A stretch of DNA of 64,000 bases from Draconibacterium halophilum (GCF_010448835.1 NZ_CP048409.1:4567501-4631500); one strand, 5' to 3'; positions 45,573 to 54,499 are shown, counted from the stretch's first letter. Program-made: numbers and translations. Notes: a model not told the origin generated them from the sequence alone.

Positions 45573-46343
45573 TTACTCCACCACCTCGTCCTCGGGTTCT
45601 TCGCCCGGCCTCGATACATAAACCACGCCCCACTGGCGCGCCAGTTTACGGCGGTTGGCCGGTGTTTCTTTACGGTAGTAAAACTCTACCTCATCGTAAA
45701 TATCACGTATCAGCTCGTCGATTTCGGGCAGCATATCCAGCACATCTTTGTTCTCGGCATCAAAAGCCTGCTTTTCGGCCGACTGTGCATTGCTTAGCTC
45801 AACGTACTTGTTCAGCTCGGCTTCTACCTCTGCTGCCGACGGATTGCTCATTGGCACTTTTTCCTGTATGCTTTCGGTTTCTGTACCGGGAACAACCGGA
45901 ATTACAGGCGCTTCGGGTGCGCTTTGCTGTGTTCGTTTTTCCTCGCCGGCTACCAGGTTACGTGCCCAGGTTACCAGGTCTTGCTCGGTACTCAGTTTAG
46001 GCAAGTCGCTCTGGCTGGCATTTAATCCGTAGTACAGGCGGTCGGCCGGAGAAAACACGCCGCGCTCAACAGCCATATTAAAAACACGAATAAAATGCGA
46101 CACGATGCGCAACAGTACCTGCTGCTGCGCATTCTCAGCCCCGGAGGCCTCGGCTTGTTTGGCAAACTGTTCCTGCCGCTCGGCAATTTCCTGCCGCATA
46201 GAAGCATAAAGGCTTGCCAGTTTTGTTTGCGTTTCGGTACTTATCGCCCATTGTTCAGCGGGCGTACTGCTTGCTTTTTCGTTGGTTTTTTCCAACACAT
46301 TGGTTCTGCCAATTATGGTATTTGGCAATTCTCTGTAAGGCAT
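45573..46343 (-). CDS. Conserved hypothetical protein, helical with acidic tail
   Basis: This 256-residue protein begins MPYRELPNTIIGRTNVLEKT and is largely helical. The first 130 residues contain LASLYASMRQEIAERQEQ and LLRIVSHFIRVFNMAVERGV, followed by a Pro/Glu-rich linker. A second helical block follows (LDMLPEIDELIRDIYDEVEF) and then RRKLARQWGVVYVSRPGEEPEDE. It resembles a Bacteroidota family of unknown function. No signal peptide or membrane segment, so probably cytoplasmic. G+C looks higher than its surroundings. It is transcribed alone. No function is proposed. Confidence 0.75.
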   Translation of the reverse strand: MPYRELPNTIIGRTNVLEKTNEKASSTPAEQWAISTETQTKLASLYASMRQEIAERQEQFAKQAEASGAENAQQQVLLRIVSHFIRVFNMAVERGVFSPADRLYYGLNASQSDLPKLSTEQDLVTWARNLVAGEEKRTQQSAPEAPVIPVVPGTETESIQEKVPMSNPSAAEVEAELNKYVELSNAQSAEKQAFDAENKDVLDMLPEIDELIRDIYDEVEFYYRKETPANRRKLARQWGVVYVSRPGEEPEDEVVE

Positions 46344-46500
46344 ACGCTTAAAGATTTAGTCCCGGGGGTTATTCCAATTGGAAAGTATCCGGGTTGATTA
46401 ATAAAATATGAAAAATAGATTCCGGAGGAATTTCGTGTTAACAGCCAACATATAACAGTAAAAAACAGCGTAAAAACCAATACCATAGAGGGTTTTAGCA

Positions 46501-46706
46501 AGTGCGAAGAGGGCCGTTTTTGTGTAAAAATGCTACCCGCCGCAGTTAAAGGGGCGCATTTTTGTATAAAAACAGAGGCCTCCGCAATTAAAAGGGGCCA
46601 TTTTTTTATAAAAGTGATGCCCTCCGCACTTGGAGAGAACCATTTTTGTTTACAATTGCGGCCCTCCAATTGCGGCGGCACACATTTTCGCACAGCAACG
46701 CGGTAA
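46501..46706. repeat. Degenerate 42-bp tandem array 2 (about five units)
   Basis: Units start at 46501, 46544, 46586, 46628 and 46668, with lengths 43, 42, 42, 40 and about 39. Each has a purine-rich start such as AGTTAAAGGGG, a conserved CATTTTTGTATAAAA-like T/A run, and ends GCCCTCCGC. An open reverse-strand frame (46313-46822) crosses it as 14-residue repeats but lacks any other coding sign. The phase and the GCCCTC word recall array 1 at 34336-34546. Confidence 0.75.
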
Positions 46707-47120
46707 TTTGTATTCACCAATGGCAGGCAAAAACACATTGATTGGGCATATGTATAATTGGCAAAATGCACTTGTGTTGTTTTTGGTGAGAAAAAGTTAC
46801 GAAAAAAATTGTTATGGCTCAACAGGCTGGAGCAATTGCCTGCCTGTTATAAAACCTCACCCTTTGGCTGTTGCCATCTGCCTACCGACAGGTAACGTTT
46901 CCCCTCAAAAGGAGAAACAGCTGCAAAGCTCATTCACAGGCTTTAATGTAATGCGCTTATTTTTTTATGCTTGCTCTCTTTTGCACTGGGGGCTCTCAAC
47001 AAAGTGCGGGGTAAAGCTTATAATTCAACTCTCCAGTTCTATCACTTCTTCGCCGGCTCACGAAGAAGAGCTCTCATATTTTCAGCAGCAAACTATTAGG
47101 CTAATACAAAAGCTCTTTTT
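46707..47120. other. Gene-free region between array 2 and the response regulator
   Basis: 414 nt with only poor open frames. It contains a GTTTCCCCT/AGGAGAAAC hairpin near 46898-46918 and a GGCAGG/CCTGCC pair around 46830-46850. No recognised RNA or gene. Confidence 0.5.
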
Positions 47121-47618
47121 CTAAAAGTATTTACTGATAATTTTTAAAAGGTCGGCTTTTCGGATGGGCTTACTCACATAATCGTTAAAATCATTTCCAT
47201 TTACTGCCTCGCCTTGTGTTTCGGGAGCAAAGGCCGAAACGGCGAAAATCTTCACCGTCTTATCCAATTCCCTAATGTTTTTTACGGCTTCGTAGCCGTC
47301 CATCTCCGGCATTTTTAAATCCATTAATATCAGATCTAAATCAGTATTTTCTTTAAACAACTTAATGGCTGCCACACCGGTTGAAGCAATAATTAGCTCG
47401 TCGGCTATTTCTTGTAACATATACGAAAACAACTTCTGATTAACGACGTCGTCTTCTGCCAATAAAATTTTTAATTTTCTTGTGTCCGATTCACTACTCG
47501 GGTTATTTGTTTCCATAGGGTTATCAACTTTTGGACTTTCGGTATAAACCTCAGCAAAGGTATTGCTGTGCCGGGCAATTAATTTGTCCTTATTTGTATT
47601 CTTTTTTGTATAACTCAT
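47121..47618 (-). CDS. Single-domain response regulator (CheY-like receiver)
   Basis: Starting at the ATG at 47618 (MSYTKKNTNKD; another in-frame start lies at 47636), the protein has about 44 disordered residues and then one receiver domain. This has KILLAEDDVVNQKLFSYML (acidic pair), LDLILMDLKMPEMDGYEA (phosphoacceptor Asp), a Ser in FAVSAFAP and the Lys in YVSKPI. There is no output domain. The AEDDxxNQKL form is that of receiver domains attached to hybrid kinases, so it may be a detached phosphoacceptor working with a hybrid kinase elsewhere. It is divergent from the dehydrogenase gene. Confidence 0.87.
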   Translation of the reverse strand: MSYTKKNTNKDKLIARHSNTFAEVYTESPKVDNPMETNNPSSESDTRKLKILLAEDDVVNQKLFSYMLQEIADELIIASTGVAAIKLFKENTDLDLILMDLKMPEMDGYEAVKNIRELDKTVKIFAVSAFAPETQGEAVNGNDFNDYVSKPIRKADLLKIISKYF

Positions 47619-47703
47619 TAAATATATGACATTCATTTCGATTCAGAAAATAACATGCTTGTTCATTTTGTTTATTTTTGACAACACATTAAAAATTAGA
47701 AGC

Positions 47704-48660
47704 ATGAAAATTGTTGTTTTGGATGGCTACACGCTAAATCCCGGTGACTTAAGCTGGGGCGAAATAAAAGCACTGGGAGAATTAACCGTTTATAACCGGA
47801 CAACTCCGGAACAAACCATTGAACGAGCGGCCAATGCCGAAATTGTTTACACCAATAAAGTCATCCTTAACCGCGAAATCATTAATCAGCTGCCCCAATT
47901 AAAATTTATTGGTGTGCTGGCAACAGGTTTTAATGTTGTTGATGCCACTGCTGCCCGCGAAGCAGGAATTACTGTTTGTAATATTCCGGCCTACAGTACC
48001 CAGTCGGTAGCACAATTGGTATTTGCCCATATTCTACATTTTACAAACAATGTGGGTTTGCACGCCAATTCGGTGAGCAATGGTGAATGGGCCACAAGCA
48101 AAGATTTTGCCTACTGGTTGTCGCCACAAACCGAACTGGCAGGAAAAACAATGGGGATTATTGGCTTTGGGCAAATTGGACAAGCCGTTGCCCGCATAGC
48201 ACTGGCTTTTGGCATGAAAGTTATTTTTAATAACCGAAGCAAAAAAACAACCTCGCTTGATGCCCGCCAGGTAGAGCTCGACACCTTGCTGAAGACCAGT
48301 GATTTTATTAGCATCAACTGCCCGCTAACCAGCGAAAACCAGGGTTTCATCAACAAAACAGCAATTGGCAGGATGAAACCAACGGCTTTTCTGATAAACA
48401 CTGGCCGCGGACCACTGATTAACGAACAGGATTTGGCTGACGCACTAAACAGCCACCAAATTGCCGGTGCCGGGCTTGATGTATTATCGGCTGAGCCTGC
48501 CCTGCCCGACAATCCCTTACCAAGGGCAAAAAACTGCAACATCACACCACACATTGCCTGGGCAACACTTGAAGCCCGCCGGCGTTTAATGAAAATTGCT
48601 GCTGATAATCTAAAGGCATTTATTGATGGAAGTCCGATAAATGTGGTTGGTACCTGGTAA
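47704..48660 (+). CDS. hprA: D-2-hydroxyacid dehydrogenase (hydroxypyruvate reductase/glycerate dehydrogenase-like)
   Basis: The ATG at 47704 (MKIVVLDGYTLNPGDLSW) starts a 318-residue protein; upstream in-frame residues are not conserved. The family features are FIGVLATGFNVVDATAAREA, VAQLVFAHILHF, the NAD-binding GIIGFGQIGQAVARIA, INTGRGPLINEQDLADAL (catalytic Arg) and a late TPHIAW with the catalytic His. The opening VVLDGYTLNPGDLSW is typical of glycerate dehydrogenases, which interconvert hydroxypyruvate and D-glycerate. The exact 2-keto acid is inferred. Confidence 0.88.
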   Translation: MKIVVLDGYTLNPGDLSWGEIKALGELTVYNRTTPEQTIERAANAEIVYTNKVILNREIINQLPQLKFIGVLATGFNVVDATAAREAGITVCNIPAYSTQSVAQLVFAHILHFTNNVGLHANSVSNGEWATSKDFAYWLSPQTELAGKTMGIIGFGQIGQAVARIALAFGMKVIFNNRSKKTTSLDARQVELDTLLKTSDFISINCPLTSENQGFINKTAIGRMKPTAFLINTGRGPLINEQDLADALNSHQIAGAGLDVLSAEPALPDNPLPRAKNCNITPHIAWATLEARRRLMKIAADNLKAFIDGSPINVVGTW

Positions 48661-48685
48661 TATTGGAAGAGGTTTTAAAGGAATT

Positions 48686-48753
48686 AAACACCAAGTCACA
48701 AAGACTCAAAGAGAAGCTCTTATTCAACCCTTAATCTTTGTGACTTGGTGTTT
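48686..48753. repeat. Long-stem inverted repeat (19-bp arms)
   Basis: Arms AAACACCAAGTCACAAAGA (48686-48704) and TCTTTGTGACTTGGTGTTT (48735-48753) are perfectly complementary around a 30-nt loop. The A and T flanks would let it terminate the dehydrogenase transcript, but the long loop is more like a small repeated element seen in Bacteroidota spacers. Confidence 0.6.
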
Positions 48754-48913
48754 TCGTGTTAAAAGTTCTCGTATTTATGGAAGCGAAAGAATCTTTTTCA
48801 TGCTTTATCGTTAATCCCAAGTTTATTAATCGTTAAGAATACATAAAGGTCGGTGAAGCCACGCAACCTTTTGAATCCCTCGTGCGTTTTATCAGCACAC
48901 GAAAGGGTTAATT

Positions 48914-49417
48914 GTGTTGCTAAAAATACTACATATTGTATTACTGGCATCGGTAAAGTATATTGTTACACTTCCCTATGCCATGATAATCGGCCTCGAT
49001 TACGAGTACGCTTTACTGGCTGTGCTTACCGGGGGAATCGGCGGGTTTTTGTTTTTTTACTACATCAGCAAACCGTTAAACCGCGGATTAATACTTATGT
49101 GGCCGTGCCTGTGCAAGGCCATTCCTAATTCGCTAAAAGGGCGTTACCACAATTGGTGTATCAACAGAACTAAGAAAAAGAAGAAACGAATTTTTACCTG
49201 GAAAAATCGTTTTATCAGCCGAATGAGATCGAACTACGGATTTTGGGGAGTTATAATTGCCACTCCTGTTCTTTTAACCATACCCATCGGAGCTTTTTTG
49301 GCCAATAAATATTACGCCCAACGACGACACATTGTTTTGTATATGATTTTATCGATAATTGGTTGGGCGGGCGTATTGTCAGGATTAGTGCATCTTTTCC
49401 CCAAGGTATTTCTTTAA
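48914..49417 (+). CDS. Small conserved membrane protein of unknown function
   Basis: This 167-residue protein starts with GTG at 48914. It has hydrophobic helices at about residues 5-25, 33-52, 109-132 and 141-160, with a basic cytoplasmic loop (NRTKKKKKRIFTWKNR) between the second and third. No family motif was recognised. Its 3' end overlaps the convergent Nudix gene by 33 nt, so the last about 10 codons share DNA with the end of that gene. Function unknown. Confidence 0.7.
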   Translation: MLLKILHIVLLASVKYIVTLPYAMIIGLDYEYALLAVLTGGIGGFLFFYYISKPLNRGLILMWPCLCKAIPNSLKGRYHNWCINRTKKKKKRIFTWKNRFISRMRSNYGFWGVIIATPVLLTIPIGAFLANKYYAQRRHIVLYMILSIIGWAGVLSGLVHLFPKVFL

Positions 49418-49801
49418 ACGCTCACGATTTTCTGATTTTTGAATCAATACCCTGTCGGCTTCTGCAAAATCAAGTTTATCCAGCTCATCTTCATCAACCC
49501 ACTTTATGGCTTTATGATCATTGAGTTTTAAATGCCCCGAAACAAGCGAACACACAAACGGAATAAGGCGAATGACTTTAATTTCATAATTGTGTTCAAC
49601 CGGAATAAGCGCCTCTGCAATCTCAACAGTAAGGTTTAACTCTTCTTCAATCTCACGAACAATACAATCTCGTTCTGTTTCTCCCGATTTTATTTTTCCT
49701 CCGGGAAATTCCCACTGAAAAGGATGATCGGAGTTTTCCTTATTTTGAGCAACAAGAATTTTCCCTTGATCGATTATTATGGCACAGGTAACTTGAATCA
49801 T
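49385..49801 (-). CDS. mutT: Nudix hydrolase (MutT-like 8-oxo-dGTP diphosphatase)
   Basis: This 138-residue protein has the full Nudix box: GGKIKSGETERDCIVREIEE (Gly-x5-Glu-x7-Arg-Glu-x2-Glu-Glu) at about residues 34-55. It is preceded by VTCAIIIDQGKILVAQNKE and a QWEFPGG segment as in MutT. MutT-type enzymes hydrolyse oxidised nucleotides to prevent mutations. Length matches MutT (129-135). The 3' end overlaps the convergent membrane-protein gene by 33 nt. Confidence 0.88.
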   Translation of the reverse strand: MIQVTCAIIIDQGKILVAQNKENSDHPFQWEFPGGKIKSGETERDCIVREIEEELNLTVEIAEALIPVEHNYEIKVIRLIPFVCSLVSGHLKLNDHKAIKWVDEDELDKLDFAEADRVLIQKSENRERLKKYLGEKMH

Positions 49802-49864
49802 TCTGTAAAAATAAAAAGTAATGAATATTTTTTATCTTTTCCGTGCAATTGAAATCAACCACCG

Positions 49865-50401
49865 ATGACAGAACAAGAACTTTTTGAGCAGCTCGACGCA
49901 TGGGAAAACATTGAAATTGTTGCCGCAGCAATGCTTAACGATCCGGTACAATTCAAAACATTAATACAACTTGCACTAAACGACACCCGCCCAAAAAGCT
50001 GGCGTGCTGCCTATCTGGTCGATAAAATTCATGACGAAAAGCCGGAACTGTTGCAACCTTATCTCCCGGCACTAATCGGGCAACTACAAACAGAAATGAA
50101 TGCAAGCAAACGCCGCCACTGGCTAAAGCTTATTAGTATGAATAAAATAAGCGAAGAACACATTGGTTTTCTGTTTGATTATTGTATTGAAACATTTACA
50201 TCGGGCAAAGAAGCTGTTGCGGTGCGGGTACATGCCATGCAAATTCTGTATAACATATCGGAAATGGAACCCGTCCTCAAACCGGAAGTTCTGCAAATCA
50301 TCGAACAGGAAATGGAATATCATCCAACGGCCGGCATCCGGTCGCGGGGCAAAAAACTGGCCACTAAATTATTCAGGCAAATTCAACAAAATGGTGATTA
50401 A
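49865..50401 (+). CDS. HEAT-like helical repeat protein, hypothetical
   Basis: This 178-residue all-helical protein has paired helices recalling HEAT repeats: SWRAAYLVDKIHDEKPELLQ, KRRHWLKLISMNKISEEHIG, VAVRVHAMQILYNISEMEPV, and the basic tail GIRSRGKKLATKLFRQ. No signal peptide and no catalytic motif; probably a cytoplasmic scaffold or adaptor. It overlaps the DUF2723 gene tail-to-tail by 4 nt. Function not known. Confidence 0.75.
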   Translation: MTEQELFEQLDAWENIEIVAAAMLNDPVQFKTLIQLALNDTRPKSWRAAYLVDKIHDEKPELLQPYLPALIGQLQTEMNASKRRHWLKLISMNKISEEHIGFLFDYCIETFTSGKEAVAVRVHAMQILYNISEMEPVLKPEVLQIIEQEMEYHPTAGIRSRGKKLATKLFRQIQQNGD

Positions 50402-53400
50402 GCACTGGCTTTGTTCTGGAACCTGGCAATCAGTTCTTGCAATTTTGCATCCAGCTCTGTATTCAACTCATCCTGGTTGTAGTTTCTCGTAAGAATCACC
50501 AAATTCCTGAGGTGCGAAATCTGTCGGTTTTGCTCATTTTGTACCGCTGCAGCAAGGTTAGCCGGTAACGACGCAAAATAATCAAGCATAGCAAAGCAGT
50601 TATCAGCCATAATCCGCACCTTTTCATTTCCCTTCTCAATGGCCCCGGCACCGTAATACTGCCCTGCCATTTGGAACGAACTGTAATCCAGCGGAATAAT
50701 CTCGTTTGGGAAAAGTTCGAACATTTTGTCGGCCACCTCAATGGCTTTTTCTTTTTCTCCTGCAGCCAGTAACGATTGCGACAAACGAGTAAACATATAG
50801 CGTGCCTGCATAATATTTATCTGTTTGCGGTTATACTCGTCCATATGAATATCCGGATCGTTTACATTTCCCCAAACAAATTTATTCATCACATTATCAT
50901 AAAGAATATCGGTATCGATACGTCCGGCAGTAACACCTTGTTTTGGCGTTCTGATTGGCACAAAACGATAAGCAAGCCCTTCAAACTGTAACCAGTCGAG
51001 GAAGTGAATATTTCCGGTGAATACCAAACTGTGATCGATATAAATCGGGCGCTCCCAATTGTTGGCTGCAATCATATTCAGCACTGCCATTTCGCTTTTG
51101 GTGATCATGTTTTTGGTGATCTTAAAACTTACTCTGTCGGCGATCTGATCCGCATCTTTGGGTTTTACCGTTCCCGTATCCAACGCTTTCTGCTTATCAA
51201 CTGTAATATGGAAATCGCGCGACGGCAGGTAATCAAGCATTGCTCCGCTGGTAACTTTAACTTTGGTGCGCACATCGTCGCTGCCTAAAAACTCCATGGC
51301 TTCGCTCAGCTCCACCGATCCTTTTATCCGATCCTGGAAAAGTACCGCATCCATACGGCCCATGTAATATTTATCTTTTGTGAACGAAAATGGCACCGGA
51401 TCGGCCTCGTAAGTTTTAAACTGCTGCTGATTAATGTACCAGTCCATTCCCAGATAACTGATGTTTACAATTTTTATATCCCGACGCACGCCTTCCACTT
51501 CCTGCACATACCACAGCGGGAAAGTATCGTTATCGCCATAGGTAAATAAAATGGCATTTGGCGCACACGATTCAAGGTAATCGATGGCATAATCGCGTGT
51601 CATGTATTTTCCCGATCGGTCGTGATCGTCCCAGTTTTGCGAGGCGAGGACCCCCGGCACAGCAACCACCGAAATTACGGTTGCCAGCACTGCTCCCGGC
51701 GCTCCTTTTACCACTTTCTTTAATCCGGCATAAACGGCCAGTACTCCCAATCCAATCCAAATGGCAAAAGCATAAAACGAGCCGGCATAGGCATAATCAC
51801 GCTCGCGTGGCTGGTACGGATACTGATTCAGATAAACCACAATGGCAATACCGGTAAGTATAAACAGCATCATGGTAACCGCAAATGTTTCTTTCCCATT
51901 TTTGCCCTGGTTATATTGAAAAAATACGCCCAAAAGTCCCAATAATAATGGCAGGAAGTAATACACATTTCTGCTTGGATCGTTTTTCATAAACTCGGGC
52001 ATACTATCGCGCGGCCCTACTTTGGCTTCATCAATAAATGAAATTCCGCTTACCCAGTTTCCGTTTTCAAAACTACCGTGGCCTTGCAAATCATTCTGAC
52101 GACCCACAAAATTCCACATAAAATAGCGCATATACATGTGCCCTACCTGGTAGCTAAAGAAGAAACGCAGATTTTCGCCAAAAGTGGGTTTTTGCAGGGT
52201 TTTCACTTCGCCACGATCACGCACCCTAACCGGGGTACCTTTTACTTTTCCCCAATCTTTATAGGCTTGTACATGATTTGATTTATCGCTGTACATCCTG
52301 GGGAAGAATGTTTCCATTTTGGGCTCATAAACTGAACCTCCCGGCATTGATCCGGTAATTTTATATTCTCCGTCTACTTTATTGTATTGATCTTTTGGAT
52401 TTTCACTGCCGATTCGCGGGGCATTATAGTACGGGCCTTTTGCCAATGGCCGGTCGCCATATTGTTCACGGTTCAGGTAACGAAGCAGTGCAAATGCATT
52501 GTCGGGGTTATTTTGGTTCATCGGAGGATTGGCTGAAGCACGAATAACAATCAGTGCAAACGACGAATATCCGATCAAAATCACAACGACCATCGTAAGC
52601 GCAGTGTTCCACATTACTTTGTTTCTTTTTCGGGTGTAATTGATACCCCATACCGCACCGGCAGCCATAAGCGCAATCATAAATAGTATTCCCGAGTTAA
52701 ACGGGAGCCCGAATGCATTCACAAAAATACGGTCGAAGATAAAGGCAATGCGTGGCACTCCCGGAATAATTCCATACTGAATACCCAGCAAAATACCCAT
52801 AGATGCCGCCAATGCATAAAACACGCCTTTCCACGAGAATTCATATTTTTTGAAATAATATACCAGTCCGATGGCCGGAATGGCAAGCAAGTTCAGCAAG
52901 TGAACTCCAATTGACAAACCCATCAAATAAGCGATAAGTACCAACCAACGGTTTGCATATTTTTCGTGCGCCACATTTTCCCACTTTAAAATAGCCCAAA
53001 ATACCATTGCTGTAAATAACGCCGACAGTGCGTAAACCTCGCCTTCTACCGCCGAAAACCAAAACGAATCGGTAAAAGTAAAAGCCAAGGCTCCAACCAA
53101 ACCACTACCCCACACTGCAATTTGTTCGCCGGTGTTCAGTTGCTGTGCCGGGAAAAGCTTTTTTGCAAGATGTACAATCGTCCAATACAAAAACATGACG
53201 GTTGCTGCACTGGCAATGGCCGACAACGAATTAACCATAACAGCTGCTTTGGTTGGATCGGGAGCAAAAAGTGTAAATATTCGTCCCAAAATCATAAAAG
53301 TAGGCGCACCCGGCGGGTGACCAACTTCCAATTTAAAAGCACTGGTAATAAACTCGCCACAATCCCACCAACTTACTGTGGGTTCAAGCGTAGCAAAATA

Positions 53401-53475
53401 GGTTATACAAGCGACGATAAAAACAAGCCAACCAAGAATATTATTGATTATTTTCGTGTGTTGCATGATCTGCAT
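50398..53475 (-). CDS. DUF2723 multi-pass membrane protein (GT117-type glycosyltransferase-like)
   Basis: Starting at the ATG at 53475 (MQIMQHTKIINNILGW; another ATG at 53466) this is a 1025-residue protein. The N-terminal half has about 12 membrane helices with the signature TVSWWDCGEFITSAFKLEVGHPPGAP near the start, where the Asp/Glu resemble the catalytic acid of protein O-mannosyltransferases. A long periplasmic region (YDYAYAGSF-type stretch PYQPRERDYAYAGSFYAFA, then LFTYGDNDTFPLWYVQEVEG) and a helical C-terminus follow. The family is nearly universal in Bacteroidota and is assigned to protein O-glycosylation, but the exact donor is not read from sequence. Overlaps the HEAT-like gene by 4 nt. 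Confidence 0.9.
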   Translation of the reverse strand: MQIMQHTKIINNILGWLVFIVACITYFATLEPTVSWWDCGEFITSAFKLEVGHPPGAPTFMILGRIFTLFAPDPTKAAVMVNSLSAIASAATVMFLYWTIVHLAKKLFPAQQLNTGEQIAVWGSGLVGALAFTFTDSFWFSAVEGEVYALSALFTAMVFWAILKWENVAHEKYANRWLVLIAYLMGLSIGVHLLNLLAIPAIGLVYYFKKYEFSWKGVFYALAASMGILLGIQYGIIPGVPRIAFIFDRIFVNAFGLPFNSGILFMIALMAAGAVWGINYTRKRNKVMWNTALTMVVVILIGYSSFALIVIRASANPPMNQNNPDNAFALLRYLNREQYGDRPLAKGPYYNAPRIGSENPKDQYNKVDGEYKITGSMPGGSVYEPKMETFFPRMYSDKSNHVQAYKDWGKVKGTPVRVRDRGEVKTLQKPTFGENLRFFFSYQVGHMYMRYFMWNFVGRQNDLQGHGSFENGNWVSGISFIDEAKVGPRDSMPEFMKNDPSRNVYYFLPLLLGLLGVFFQYNQGKNGKETFAVTMMLFILTGIAIVVYLNQYPYQPRERDYAYAGSFYAFAIWIGLGVLAVYAGLKKVVKGAPGAVLATVISVVAVPGVLASQNWDDHDRSGKYMTRDYAIDYLESCAPNAILFTYGDNDTFPLWYVQEVEGVRRDIKIVNISYLGMDWYINQQQFKTYEADPVPFSFTKDKYYMGRMDAVLFQDRIKGSVELSEAMEFLGSDDVRTKVKVTSGAMLDYLPSRDFHITVDKQKALDTGTVKPKDADQIADRVSFKITKNMITKSEMAVLNMIAANNWERPIYIDHSLVFTGNIHFLDWLQFEGLAYRFVPIRTPKQGVTAGRIDTDILYDNVMNKFVWGNVNDPDIHMDEYNRKQINIMQARYMFTRLSQSLLAAGEKEKAIEVADKMFELFPNEIIPLDYSSFQMAGQYYGAGAIEKGNEKVRIMADNCFAMLDYFASLPANLAAAVQNEQNRQISHLRNLVILTRNYNQDELNTELDAKLQELIARFQNKASA

Positions 53476-53684
53476 TTTATTTTTGAACAAAGGCAAATAT
53501 AAGCTTTTATACAAGAATGCTGCGAACATAATAATGAAACGAGCATGAAAAATAAACTTTTAGATAGAAGTATGATTGCAATATTTGAGAGTTCCTACGA
53601 ATACAAATGAGGTGAATAATTTTAATGAGATGAAAATAGATGCTGATAAATTTTTGAGTGAACGAAAATTTATCAGCACAGATA

Positions 53685-53713
53685 TTGCAGAATAAATTTT
53701 TTTTATACTTTTG
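53685..53713 (+). promoter_or_regulatory. Promoter of tRNA-Gln
   Basis: -33 TTG at 53685-53687 and -7 TACTTTTG at 53706-53713, spacing 18 nt. The -7 box is identical to that of the tRNA-Phe promoter. Confidence 0.75.
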
Positions 53714-53745
53714 CAGCGTCTTTAACAAAAAGGCACAATAAGGAC

Positions 53746-53818
53746 TGACCCATGGTGTAATTGGCAACACGTCTGGTTTTGGTCCAGAAGAGTCCAGGTT
53801 CGAGCCCTGGTGGGTCAA
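53746..53818 (+). tRNA. tRNA-Gln(TTG)
   Basis: 73 nt. Acceptor TGACCCA / TGGGTCA, D-arm GGTGTAATTGGCAACAC, anticodon stem-loop TCTGGTTTTGGTCCAGA with anticodon TTG, T-arm CCAGGTTCGAGCCCTGG. A CCA follows at 53819-53821 and may be encoded. The 3' end TGGGTCAACCA is repeated at 61077-61087. Confidence 0.95.
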
Positions 53819-53845
53819 CCAAAACGATTATTAAAAATCACTAAG

Positions 53846-53877
53846 AAGCTTGAAATCAATGATTTCAGGCTTTTTTT
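53846..53877 (+). terminator. Terminator of tRNA-Gln
   Basis: AAGCTTGAAATC pairs with GATTTCAGGCTT (one G-T pair) around AAT, followed by seven T. Confidence 0.85.
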
Positions 53878-54003
53878 GTATCCAACAAATACTTAAATTC
53901 ACTAAAATTCGCCAAATAAAGGAGTCCAAATCGAGACCATTTATTTATGGTCACCAAAACACACGTAAAAAAACTATAAGACAACTTCTTACAAGGCTTC
54001 ACA

Positions 54004-54052
54004 TTTGCACTTCTTTGCATGTTTTTGCACCTTATTTGGTGCCCTATTTGCA
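54004..54052 (+). repeat. Phased TTTGCA direct repeats before the integrase stub
   Basis: TTTGCA occurs at 54004, 54014 and 54024 (exactly 10 bp apart) and again at 54047; a GGCACC-type hairpin (GCACC...GGTGC) lies between the last two. The set sits between the tRNA-Gln 3' end and the integrase start, where tyrosine recombinases have arm-type binding sites. Confidence 0.5.
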
Positions 54053-54087
54053 GTATTTTTGTATATAACATTAATTTTCAATGCATT

Positions 54088-54432
54088 ATGACAGATTTAA
54101 ACGTATTATTTTACTTAAAGAAGACAAAAACGAACAAAGCGGGTGAAGCACCAATTTATTTAAGAATTACAGTGAACGGACAACGAGCGGAGATGTCAAC
54201 CGGAAGAAGTACCATAACAAAGAGTTGGGATAGAGGTAGTCACCGACTGAAAGGTAAAAGTGAAAAAAGCAGAATACTTAATAACTTTCTTGACGAGCTG
54301 GAGAACAAACTAAACCGGGTTTACAATATAGCCTTGCAAGAAGAAAAGCAAATTAGTGCCGAAGATTTAAAAGATGTGCTCAGTGGGAAGGATAAAAACA
54401 AAAAGATGTTGATTCCGATATTTGACGAATAA
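54088..54432 (+). pseudogene. Tyrosine recombinase (integrase) N-terminal stub
   Basis: 114 residues from ATG 54088 show the arm-binding and start of the SAM-like core-binding domain of Bacteroidota integrases: LNVLFYLKKTKTNKAGEAPI, YLRITVNGQRAEMSTGRS, then ILNNFLDELENKLNRVYN and EDLKDVLSGKDK. It stops at LIPIFDE, before any of the catalytic Arg/His/Arg/Tyr domain, which lacks about 280 residues. The stop is at a junction with a truncated small-lipoprotein gene on the other strand. The location directly after tRNA-Gln is the normal place for an integrated element's integrase, so this is probably a remnant. Confidence 0.82.
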
Positions 54433-54499
54433 CCATTGCGATTATGAAAATTCCAATAAGGATACCTTTTGTCAGACCTTTCAGTTTTTCCGTTTTCAT
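54428..54499 (-). pseudogene. Truncated small lipoprotein gene (paralogue of 58794-59234)
   Basis: From an ATG at 54499 the reverse strand reads MKTEKLKGLTKGILIGIFII, which aligns position by position with the reconstructed start of the gene at 59234 (MKTKKWKGPVKSIILGIFAV). Similarity ends at about 54428, where the integrase stub begins. The 45 nt upstream of both genes are also similar (38 of 45). Confidence 0.6.

Noticed and set aside
46313..46822. Reverse-strand open frame of 169 codons over the second 42-bp array
   Set aside because: Its repeats are the direct translation of the tandem DNA array (42 bp = 14 codons), the flanks have no coding character, and it overlaps the start of the 45573-46343 gene.
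46630..47124. Forward 164-codon frame between array 2 and the response regulator
   Set aside because: It begins in the repeat array, has no family resemblance and no promoter, and its composition is that of spacer DNA.
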